Shown here: in pieces, positions 7,083-13,357 of the stretch
How positions within the stretch are numbered: position 1 is the first letter of the stretch
Layout: each line of letters opens with the position of its first letter
Origin: JBBIRT01 sp037441725
GTDB taxonomy: Bacteria; Desulfobacterota; BSN033; UBA1163
Length of the DNA stretch: 20,088 nt
NCBI GenBank assembly: GCA_037441725.1
Contig: JBBIRT010000058.1
Coordinates: 1 to 20,088, forward strand
Direction of reading: 5' to 3'
The notes under the pieces: generated by a model
Database searches by the model: none
Told to the model about the DNA's origin: nothing
The model's input: the letters and a program-made list of their open reading frames with translations, nothing else
Made by a program: the position numbers and the translations under genes

Positions 7083-8486
7083 GTGCCTCAGCCAAGGATT
7101 TTAGTCATTGATGACGAGATGATCGTGTGTGAAAGTTGCCAACGGATCTTGGAGGAAGAGGGATATGAGGTAGAAACGGCCATGAGTGGGAAGGAGGCTT
7201 TTGAAAAGATGAAGGCTCATCCTTTTGACATCGTCATCACAGATCTTAAAATGCCAGAAATCGATGGTATGGAAGTCCTTAAAACCCTACGAAATGAATA
7301 TCCTGATGTCATTGTCATTATGATCACTGGTTATTCTACCGTTGAGACTGCTGTCGAAGCCATGAAACTGGGTGCCTTTGATTATATCCCGAAACCCTTT
7401 ACACCCGATGAGGTTTCTGTCGTGGTAAAAAAGGCGATTGAGAAGAAGACCCTTCTTTTAGAAAATATTTACCTACGCCAGGAGTTGCAGGAAAAATATG
7501 GTTTTCATAACATTGTGGGCAAAAGTAAAAAGATGCAGGAGATCTATCGGATTATTGTAAAAGTGGCTATGACCGATAGCACCGTTTTAATTTATGGACA
7601 GAGCGGAACAGGGAAGGAACTAATTGCCCGAGCGATTCATTTCAACAGTGCCCGGAGAGAGAAGCAATTTGTGCCAGTGGACTGCGCCGTTCTTTCAGAA
7701 AACCTCTTAGAGAGTGAATTGTTTGGTCACATTAAAGGCTCTTTTACAGGGGCGATTACCACGAAACCAGGACTTTTCGAGGTTGCTGATGGAGGCACCC
7801 TCTTCCTGGATGAGGTCGGGAATATTAGTCTATCCATTCAGGCCAAGCTGCTAAGGGTCTTACAGGAGAGGGAATTTACGCCTGTGGGAGGGACAAAAGC
7901 CAAGAAAGTGGATATCCGACTGATTGCTGCGACGAATAAGGACCTTGAAAAGATGATCAAGGAGGAAACCTTTCGGGAGGATCTCTATTATCGATTAAAT
8001 ATTGTTCCAATCTATCTTCCTCCACTGAGGGAACGGCAAGAGGACATCCCTTTACTGGCTATTCATTTCCTAAAGAAATATGCTGATGGGATGGGAAAAA
8101 ACATTAAAGGGTTTACTCCAGAGGCCATGGAAAAATTGATGAAATATTCATGGCCTGGAAATGTGAGAGAATTGGAGAATGTGATTGAGCGAACGGTGGT
8201 GATGATCGAAGATGAAATGGTGAAGCCAGGGCACCTCCTCCTTCCAGGGATGCAGGAAAAAGAGATCTCAGAGAAACAGATCCCCATGACCAGTGAAGAG
8301 CTTAAAGAGATTAAAAAACATGTGAGGGAAAAGGCGGTTGAAGAGATCGAAAAGGCATTCGTCCTTAAGGCATTGGAACGTCATCAATGGAATGTCACAA
8401 AGGCCGCTGAAGAGGTGGGAATGCTTAGACCAAATTTCCAGGCACTGATGCGGAAGTATAACCTCAGGGTTAGAGGAGAATCATAA
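7083..8486 (+). CDS. Sigma-54-dependent response regulator (NtrC family)
   Basis: A 467-residue enhancer-binding protein. The N-terminal receiver domain (about 4-120) has the acidic pair in VIDDE and phospho-acceptor Asp54 in VITDLKMP. The central AAA+ domain (about 143-375) has Walker A GQSGTGKE (172-179), the sigma-54 contact loop as GSFTGA (219-224, Ser in place of the common Ala) and Walker B GTLFLDEVGN. A Fis-type helix-turn-helix ends the protein (about 427-460). It should activate sigma-54 promoters by ATP hydrolysis once phosphorylated. The start is a GTG with a long purine-rich ribosome-binding region just upstream. No histidine kinase is adjacent; the hybrid kinase at 13358 is the nearest. 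The overlapping -24/-12 elements at 8946-8973 are an obvious candidate target. Confidence 0.95.
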   Translation: MPQPRILVIDDEMIVCESCQRILEEEGYEVETAMSGKEAFEKMKAHPFDIVITDLKMPEIDGMEVLKTLRNEYPDVIVIMITGYSTVETAVEAMKLGAFDYIPKPFTPDEVSVVVKKAIEKKTLLLENIYLRQELQEKYGFHNIVGKSKKMQEIYRIIVKVAMTDSTVLIYGQSGTGKELIARAIHFNSARREKQFVPVDCAVLSENLLESELFGHIKGSFTGAITTKPGLFEVADGGTLFLDEVGNISLSIQAKLLRVLQEREFTPVGGTKAKKVDIRLIAATNKDLEKMIKEETFREDLYYRLNIVPIYLPPLRERQEDIPLLAIHFLKKYADGMGKNIKGFTPEAMEKLMKYSWPGNVRELENVIERTVVMIEDEMVKPGHLLLPGMQEKEISEKQIPMTSEELKEIKKHVREKAVEEIEKAFVLKALERHQWNVTKAAEEVGMLRPNFQALMRKYNLRVRGES

Positions 8487-8553
8487 GACTTAAAGATTAG
8501 AGGCTAAGGACACCAGGGATTAGAAAGGCATTGCATAAATTGAGAGGTTCTTA

Positions 8554-8760
8554 TTGTCGGAATTTTTCAAGTGGTTAATACTTGGTTGGTCAATTGTTGT
8601 TGTGGGGATTGCTGCCCTTGGTGCAGTATTAATCATTAAATATGGAGAGATTAAAAAGATCGAGACTGATGATGTAAGTCTCTGCTTTATCATAGCTTTT
8701 TTTTGTTGGTTGATCCCTATCATAGCCTTTACCATCCTCGCCCGCACATTAGGATTCTAA
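8554..8760 (+). CDS. Small membrane protein with two TM helices
   Basis: A 68-residue protein with two strongly hydrophobic segments, about residues 7-28 (LILGWSIVVVGIAALG) and 44-64 (CFIIAFFCWLIPIIAFTIL), joined by a charged loop (KYGEIKKIETDD). It starts with TTG, supported by GAGAGG (8542-8547) at 6-nt spacing. I do not recognise a family. It sits about 65 nt after the sigma-54 regulator gene and just before the cytochrome control region, so it may be co-transcribed with the regulator. A similarly sized open frame exists on the other strand, but its Ser/Thr/Lys-rich translation and lack of an obvious ribosome-binding site make it less credible. Function unknown. Confidence 0.6.
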   Translation: MSEFFKWLILGWSIVVVGIAALGAVLIIKYGEIKKIETDDVSLCFIIAFFCWLIPIIAFTILARTLGF

Positions 8761-8945
8761 TAAAATTCAGAGCTGTATATTTTTTTTATTCTGAAATAAA
8801 ATCAATAAATTCTATATATTAGTGAATTTTTGCTCAAATTTAATCGAATTAATGTATTTGTAAATTATACATAATTATAAAGTTCTAATTTTAAAGATGT
8901 TAAAAATATTAAATAGATTCAATTATTTAAATTAAAAACATACCT
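8761..8945 (+). promoter_or_regulatory. AT-rich upstream control region of the cytochrome operon, with candidate activator site
   Basis: No gene is visible. The stretch is far more AT-rich than its surroundings. ATGTAT (8852-8857) and ATACAT (8867-8872) are inverted repeats with a 9-nt spacer, about 90-105 bp upstream of the -24/-12 elements, a typical distance for an enhancer site of an NtrC-type activator. AATCAATAAATTC (8800-8812) is one base off the classical IHF consensus. TTCAGA (8766-8771) and TCTGAA (8790-8795) could form a hairpin. In such AT-rich DNA short repeats arise by chance, so only the overall assignment as control DNA is reasonably safe. Confidence 0.4.
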
Positions 8946-8973
8946 TTGGCTTAACGTTGGCATACGAAATGCA
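8946..8973 (+). promoter_or_regulatory. Two overlapping sigma-54 (-24/-12) promoter elements upstream of the multiheme cytochrome
   Basis: TTGGCATACGAAATGCA (8957-8973) has GG (8959-8960) and GC (8971-8972) exactly 10 bp apart and keeps the TTGGCA and TGCA cores of the sigma-54 consensus. A second match, TTGGCTTAACGTTGGCA (8946-8962), also shows GG-N10-GC and overlaps the first by 6 bp. The downstream element is the better match and predicts transcription from about 8984, giving a 40-nt leader to the ATG at 9024. The nearby NtrC-family gene supports the reading. Confidence 0.6.
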
Positions 8974-9004
8974 GATATAATGGCATCCATTCCTCTTTTT
9001 CTCC

Positions 9005-9030
9005 ATTTCATGGGGTATTTTATATGAAAT
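9005..9030 (+). promoter_or_regulatory. Leader hairpin enclosing the cytochrome start codon
   Basis: ATTTCAT (9005-9011) is a perfect complement of ATGAAAT (9024-9030), which begins with the start codon; the 12-nt loop holds the only ribosome-binding-like sequence, GGGGT (9012-9016). The stem is AU-rich and weak, so it would breathe easily. Pairing is seen; any role in translation control is inferred. Confidence 0.35.
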
Positions 9031-10280
9031 TTATAAATTTTTGTATATTTATAGCTTTCACACTGATGTTTGCAATATATTTAGGATTTGTTGATGAGGT
9101 TGTCGGGGCTGATCATTCCCTCTGCCTGGACTGCCACCAAGATGAATCTCTTAAAAAGGAAGGGGTTGGAGCTAAAAGTTTATCTCTATATGTGCCTCCA
9201 GAGGAATTTAGGAATTCAGTGCATGGAAAACTCTCCTGTTCGGATTGCCACACTCAAATAAGAGATGATAGACATTCAGAGGGTGGGAAGTATAAAGCAA
9301 ACAAAAAGGTAAATTGTGCCAGTTGTCATGAGAAGGCAGGAAGGGAGTATTTAGAAGGCCTGCATTCAAAGATGATCATGAAGGGCATGGAAAGGGCAGC
9401 CAATTGTTATGATTGTCATGGGAAACATTCCATTCTCTCCAGTAAGGATTTAAAGTCGATGACCCATCCTTCAAATATTGATAAAACTTGTAATCGCTGC
9501 CACTCCGATGTGGAGTTTGTTAAGCAACATGCATTGGGTGCTGCCATCCCCATGGATGAATTCAGGAAGAGCGTTCACGGAAAGGCAGGAGAGGTGACCT
9601 GCACAAGCTGTCATGGGACCCATAACCTGAGATCGTTGATTGATCCAAAATCAACCATCTTTCGTTCCAACATCCCTCATACATGTGGTACATGTCACCC
9701 TGAGATTACAGAACAGTTTGTTGAAAGTGTTCATGGAGTGCTTGCTGCTCGCGGAAGGACAGATTCTCCCACTTGTACCACTTGCCATGGAATCCATGGG
9801 ATTAAGGCCAAAGTTGATCCTGATTCTCCGGTCAATGAGCGAAGAATTGCCTTGACGACCTGTCCACAATGTCATGCGGCTGAACGGATTTCAAAAGAAT
9901 ATAAGATTACCACCATTCCAGTAAAGTCCTATTATGACAGTTTTCATGGCCTCTCTTATCGAGGTGGAGATACCTATTCGGCCAACTGTGCCAGTTGCCA
10001 TGGAGTCCATGATATCCGTCCCTCATCCGATCCAAAATCGATGATTCATAAAGATAATTTACAAAAAACCTGTGGAAATTGTCATCCTGGAGCATCGGAA
10101 AATTTTGCCAAAGGGAAGATGCATGCCGTGGCTTCGATCAACGGAGAGGATTTCGGTGAAAAGGTGGTGGGATGGGTAAGGATCATCTATATTTTCTTAA
10201 TCGTATCAGTGATTGGGGGTTTAACCCTCTTTAATTTCACGGATTGGTTAAGAAAGACCATTGATAGAATGCATCATTAA
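9024..10280 (+). CDS. Eleven-heme c-type cytochrome with C-terminal membrane anchor
   Basis: A 418-residue exported electron carrier. An N-terminal signal segment (about 1-29) precedes eleven CxxCH sites at 34, 72, 98, 128, 156, 193, 221, 251, 280, 322 and 350. Many extra His in SVHGK, DSFHGL, GKMHAV and the recurring CxxCHGxH supply distal ligands, so bis-His hemes are likely. From residue 126 on, four similar units are visible, each with a CxxCHGxH heme then a second heme 28-29 residues later, mostly with an intervening DPKS-type loop. A single TM helix (about 382-404) and a basic tail (WLRKTIDRMHH) anchor the C-terminus, leaving the hemes in the periplasm. The cytochrome b gene follows 16 nt later, so the two probably form a quinone-linked complex. 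Expression is likely sigma-54 dependent. Confidence 0.95.
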   Translation: MKFINFCIFIAFTLMFAIYLGFVDEVVGADHSLCLDCHQDESLKKEGVGAKSLSLYVPPEEFRNSVHGKLSCSDCHTQIRDDRHSEGGKYKANKKVNCASCHEKAGREYLEGLHSKMIMKGMERAANCYDCHGKHSILSSKDLKSMTHPSNIDKTCNRCHSDVEFVKQHALGAAIPMDEFRKSVHGKAGEVTCTSCHGTHNLRSLIDPKSTIFRSNIPHTCGTCHPEITEQFVESVHGVLAARGRTDSPTCTTCHGIHGIKAKVDPDSPVNERRIALTTCPQCHAAERISKEYKITTIPVKSYYDSFHGLSYRGGDTYSANCASCHGVHDIRPSSDPKSMIHKDNLQKTCGNCHPGASENFAKGKMHAVASINGEDFGEKVVGWVRIIYIFLIVSVIGGLTLFNFTDWLRKTIDRMHH

Positions 10281-10296
10281 GGAACAGGGAGTGATC

Positions 10297-11136
10297 ATGA
10301 AAAGATATCTTAGATTGACATTGAATGAAAGGATTCAGCACTTGAACCTTTTTATCAACTTTACAATCCTGGTGATCACAGGATTTGCCCTTAAATATCC
10401 AGAGGCTTTCTGGGTCTCGCCGATCACAGACGCCCCTGCCGGGATGACCATTCGCGGTTTTCTCCACAGGCTCTGTGGGGTGGCCATTGTTACCTTAGGG
10501 GGTTATCATCTTCTCTATTTGGCCTTTACAGATAGGGGGAGGGGGATCCTCAAAGACATGATTCCTGGATTGAAAGACGTAAGAGATTTTTGGGAAACTT
10601 TAAAAAATAACTTTTTTATTAATCGACCTCCTAAGGTCATCAAGATGCCAAGGTTCAATTTTCGAGAAAAGCTTGAATATTTTGGTTTAATCTGGGGAAC
10701 GATTGTGATGACCGTGACAGGTTTCATTCTCTGGTATGAAGTGGAATGGCTAAACTATTTTCCAAAATGGACGTTCGATGTAGCTCGAACGATCCATTAT
10801 TATGAGGCAATTCTGGCCACCCTTACCATCATTGTATGGCATTTCTATTCAGTGATTTTCAATCCAGATGTCTATCCTATGAACTGGGCATGGATTACGG
10901 GAGACCTCACTGAGCATGAAATGGAGTTGGAACACGGCCTCGAGCTTGAAAGGATTAGGGCTCAACAAAAGGGAGAATTGAAAGAGTTTGGTGAAGCTGC
11001 CAAATGGGGAGAACAGGCCTATGTGATTCATCGTAAGGAGGTAGATAAGAGGATAGAAAAGAGTCTATCTTTTCGCCACTTCTGCCATATGATCCAAGAA
11101 TTAAACGAGAACATTAAGAACTGGAGAGGGGCATAA
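10297..11136 (+). CDS. Membrane cytochrome b (FdnI/HydC-like), partner of the multiheme cytochrome
   Basis: A 279-residue integral membrane diheme cytochrome b. Four TM helices are visible at about 15-36, 55-78, 125-147 and 164-187. Candidate heme b ligands are His15 in helix 1, His57 and His71 in helix 2, and His167 and His182 in helix 4. The FNPDVYPMNWAWITG segment after helix 4 is typical of the b subunits of formate dehydrogenases and hydrogenases, which connect quinones to periplasmic redox partners. I start at ATG 10297 because AGGGAG sits 5 nt upstream; a TTG 12 codons earlier would overlap the cytochrome c gene. The charged C-terminal tail (about 205-279) is longer than needed for the core fold. 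With the preceding gene it forms a two-gene operon ended by a strong terminator. Confidence 0.92.
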   Translation: MKRYLRLTLNERIQHLNLFINFTILVITGFALKYPEAFWVSPITDAPAGMTIRGFLHRLCGVAIVTLGGYHLLYLAFTDRGRGILKDMIPGLKDVRDFWETLKNNFFINRPPKVIKMPRFNFREKLEYFGLIWGTIVMTVTGFILWYEVEWLNYFPKWTFDVARTIHYYEAILATLTIIVWHFYSVIFNPDVYPMNWAWITGDLTEHEMELEHGLELERIRAQQKGELKEFGEAAKWGEQAYVIHRKEVDKRIEKSLSFRHFCHMIQELNENIKNWRGA

Positions 11137-11169
11137 AACCCTTTCTTTAGAAATTTATCATTTTTATTG

Positions 11170-11236
11170 CCCTACATATCCTCACACTCCCACCATCCAA
11201 ACCCCACCCAAATGGAGAGGATATGTAGGGTTTTTT
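11170..11236 (+). terminator. Strong long-loop terminator after the cytochrome operon
   Basis: CCCTACATATCCTC (11170-11183) and GAGGATATGTAGGG (11217-11230) are 14-bp perfect complements, followed at once by six T (11231-11236) and more T-rich sequence. The 33-nt loop is unusually C/A-rich with almost no G. Stem and T-tract are directly visible; the loop is much longer than in ordinary terminators. Confidence 0.85.
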
Positions 11237-11245
11237 CTTTTCTTG

Positions 11246-11274
11246 TTGTGATTAGGATAACATGTTAATATTAA
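11246..11274 (+). promoter_or_regulatory. Candidate sigma-70 promoter for the protease gene
   Basis: TTGTGA (11246-11251) and TATTAA (11269-11274) are 17 bp apart, just after the terminator and about 36 nt before the first start codon of the M48 gene. Both boxes are imperfect and the region is AT-rich. Confidence 0.35.
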
Positions 11275-11309
11275 ATTTAAAATAAAAGAAAAGGACAGGT
11301 GTTGATCGA

Positions 11310-11498
11310 TTGGTATGTGAATGGTATATGAAAGGAAAGGGGTTCATCCTCAATCACCATATAAAAGAGAAGATCCTTTTTCTCCTTCTGTTCTTCTTTC
11401 TCATAGGAAGCTTTATCGAGGCCACTGATGCTATGACAACAGAGGAAGAGAAGAAGTTGGGTGAAAAGGTATTCCAGGAGATAGAAAAAAAAGTTTAA
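11310..11498 (+). pseudogene. N-terminal fragment (signal peptide and start of mature part) of an interrupted M48 protease
   Basis: A 62-codon frame that ends at TAA 11496-11498. It begins with TTG (11310) or ATG (11328) and holds a signal peptide with a hydrophobic core of Leu/Phe (ILFLLLFFFLIGSF), likely cleaved near ATDA, then MTTEEEKKLGEKVFQEIEKKV. That last stretch is the usual start of the mature M48/TPR protease of this group. The next frame resumes one codon after the stop in the same phase with FVADPTIQNFL, which is the expected continuation. So this is the 5' part of a single gene split by one in-frame TAA, not an independent small gene. A run of eight A (11485-11492) lies just before the stop, but a single indel there would not preserve the frame seen downstream. 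Confidence 0.75.
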
Positions 11499-11501
11499 TT
11501 T

Positions 11502-12755
11502 GTGGCAGATCCAACCATCCAGAATTTTTTAGATAGAATTGGTTACTCATTAGTAGACCATGTGGGACCTGTTCCATTCACTTTTAAATTCTATTTAATC
11601 AAGTCATCCGAGCCAAATGCCTTTGCCCTTCCAGGGGGTTACATCTTTATGACCACAGGGCTTATCAATATGGCAGAAAATGAACATGAGATCGCAGGGG
11701 TTCTTTCCCATGAGATTGCCCATGTCACGGGAAGACATCTTGCCCAGTTGATGGAGAAAGGGAAAAAGATCAATATTGCTTCCCTGGTAGCTATCCTTGC
11801 TGCCATGCTTGCTGGGAGAGGAGGGGTGGGTTCTCAAGCTGCAGCAACCCTGGCCACGGCTACAGCAGAAGCCTTAACACTGAAATATACTCGGGAGATG
11901 GAGATGGATGCAGATCAAAACGGTTTGAATTATTTGATGAAGGCAGGTTATGATCCGAACGGGGTCATCAGCATTTTTAAAAAACTTTTTAAATATAGTT
12001 TGGTTTCGGCCACAAATATTCCCCCTTACCTATCGACCCACCCAGCCATTGAAAATAGGATCTCCTTTTTAGAAAATCTCCTCCAAATCGAACCGAGGAT
12101 TTCGGGACCTTTTAAAACGTTTGGTAATTTTAAAAGGGTTCAAACAAAGGCTTTTATTGAGGAACGGGAACCTCAAGTGGCCGTCACCCAGTTCCAATCG
12201 ATGGTCGATTCCAACCCCCAAGATCCAGAGGCTTATTATGGATTGGGACTTGCCTTTCAGAGGATGGGAAGATTGGATAAATCCATTGAGGCCCTTGAAC
12301 AAGCCCATTTTCAAGCCCCAATGGATCTTGATATTTCCAGAGAACTCGGGATCACCTACTTCCTTTCTGGAAAGGTAGACCAGGCCATCGAGATCCTCGA
12401 AACAGTAAGGTCCAGACCAGAATATGATGGGAACCCTGACCTCTTAGTTTTATATTACCTTGGCAGGGGATATCAAATGAAAGAGAACTTTGTTCAGGCC
12501 CTTCAGCTTTTTCAAAGGGTTCAAAAAGGATGGCCTAAATTTGTGGATGTCCTCCTTCATCTTGGATCTGTTTACGGAAGGACTGGACAGAAGGGATTAT
12601 CCCATTTTTATTATGGGAGGTATTTCAAATTGAAAGGGGATACAAAGGTTGCCCTTCTCCACTTCAGAACAGCCCTTGAGGGATTAGAAAAAGGAAGTCC
12701 TGAAAGGGAAGAGGCTCTGAAGGAGATCCAAGGGCTTTCGTCTCCTCGACGATAA
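11502..12755 (+). CDS. M48 metalloprotease with TPR repeats (BepA-like), main part of an interrupted gene
   Basis: 417 residues from GTG 11502. The catalytic zinc site is HEIAH (70-74) with the third ligand Glu134 in REMEMDAD. The C-terminal half (about 215-400) has several TPR-like helical repeats such as AYYGLGLAFQRMGRLDKSIE. This layout matches BepA/YfgC-type periplasmic proteases that help outer-membrane protein assembly. The GTG has no ribosome-binding site and follows the in-frame TAA at 11496-11498 by one codon; translation from it would give a protein without a signal peptide, stranded in the cytoplasm. The rest of the frame is fully open and well conserved, so the stop is either recent, a sequence error, or read through. 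DUF2284 follows 16 nt later. The full gene would span 11310-12755. Confidence 0.88.
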   Translation: MADPTIQNFLDRIGYSLVDHVGPVPFTFKFYLIKSSEPNAFALPGGYIFMTTGLINMAENEHEIAGVLSHEIAHVTGRHLAQLMEKGKKINIASLVAILAAMLAGRGGVGSQAAATLATATAEALTLKYTREMEMDADQNGLNYLMKAGYDPNGVISIFKKLFKYSLVSATNIPPYLSTHPAIENRISFLENLLQIEPRISGPFKTFGNFKRVQTKAFIEEREPQVAVTQFQSMVDSNPQDPEAYYGLGLAFQRMGRLDKSIEALEQAHFQAPMDLDISRELGITYFLSGKVDQAIEILETVRSRPEYDGNPDLLVLYYLGRGYQMKENFVQALQLFQRVQKGWPKFVDVLLHLGSVYGRTGQKGLSHFYYGRYFKLKGDTKVALLHFRTALEGLEKGSPEREEALKEIQGLSSPRR

Positions 12756-12771
12756 GAAGAGAAAGAAGGAT

Positions 12772-13290
12772 ATGGAACCGGTGGAGTTTTATTGCCGAGA
12801 GGCGTTAGAAAAGGGAGTGGATGGAGCTAAGGTCATTGATCCTCATTCTGTTGTCACGGCTGAATGGGTTAGAATGAAGTGTCAATTCGGATGCCATCGA
12901 TTTGGAACCATGCTCTGCTGTCCCCCCCGAACCCCCACTCCAGAGGTCATGCGTAAGGTGATTGATTCTTATCAGAAAGCCATCCTCCTCCATCGGAGGT
13001 TGAGTAAGGATGAAAAGACAAAAGATTTTAATCAAACCATTGTTCATCTTGAGATAAAAATTTTTCTTGATGGCTACTATCGGGCGTGGAGTATGGGGTC
13101 CGGCCCTTGCCGTCTCTGCCCAACCTGTGATCCAACCACCCCTTGTAAACATGCGAAAATAGCCAGGCCCTCCATGGAGGCCTGTGGCATTGACGTTTTT
13201 AAAACCGCCAGGGACAATGGTTTTTCTATTGAGGTACGAAAAACTCGGGAAGAGGACAGAGATCTTTTTGGATTGATTTTAGTGGAGTGA
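12772..13290 (+). CDS. DUF2284 cysteine-rich predicted metal-binding protein
   Basis: A 172-residue cytoplasmic protein. It matches the DUF2284 pattern: CQFGCHRFGTMLCCPPRTPTP (Cys37, 41, 49, 50) in the N-terminal half, and SGPCRLCPTCDPTTPCKHA (Cys113, 116, 119, 125) followed by ARPSMEACGIDV (Cys138). Such Cys clusters point to an Fe-S cluster or zinc, and the family is common in anaerobes, but no activity is established that I know of. ATG 12772 is preceded by AAGAAGGAT, an acceptable ribosome-binding site. It sits 16 nt after the protease gene and is probably co-transcribed with it. Sure of the family, not of the role. Confidence 0.9.
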   Translation: MEPVEFYCREALEKGVDGAKVIDPHSVVTAEWVRMKCQFGCHRFGTMLCCPPRTPTPEVMRKVIDSYQKAILLHRRLSKDEKTKDFNQTIVHLEIKIFLDGYYRAWSMGSGPCRLCPTCDPTTPCKHAKIARPSMEACGIDVFKTARDNGFSIEVRKTREEDRDLFGLILVE

Positions 13291-13357
13291 AGTCCTATGA
13301 ATCAATCCACGGAGGCCCTCTCAGAATCGTCTATCCTTTTGGGAGAAAAGATATCAA

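Noticed and set aside
8520..8747. 75-codon minus-strand frame opposite the small two-TM protein
   Set aside because: The plus-strand frame has a well-spaced GAGAGG and two clean TM helices; the minus frame has no comparable start signal and a mixed composition.
10261..10296. Longer start (TTG 10261) for the cytochrome b gene
   Set aside because: It overlaps the upstream gene by 20 nt and lacks a ribosome-binding site, whereas ATG 10297 has AGGGAG at 5 nt.
11485..11495. Run of eight A followed by G as a programmed frameshift site in the protease gene
   Set aside because: The frame is the same before and after the stop, so one frameshift would take the ribosome out of the correct frame; a substitution or readthrough fits better.
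11496..11498. Reassignment of TAA as a sense codon in this organism
   Set aside because: At least six genes in the window end with TAA at sensible places (319, 8760, 10280, 11136, 12755, 16051), so TAA is a working stop; only context-specific readthrough remains possible.
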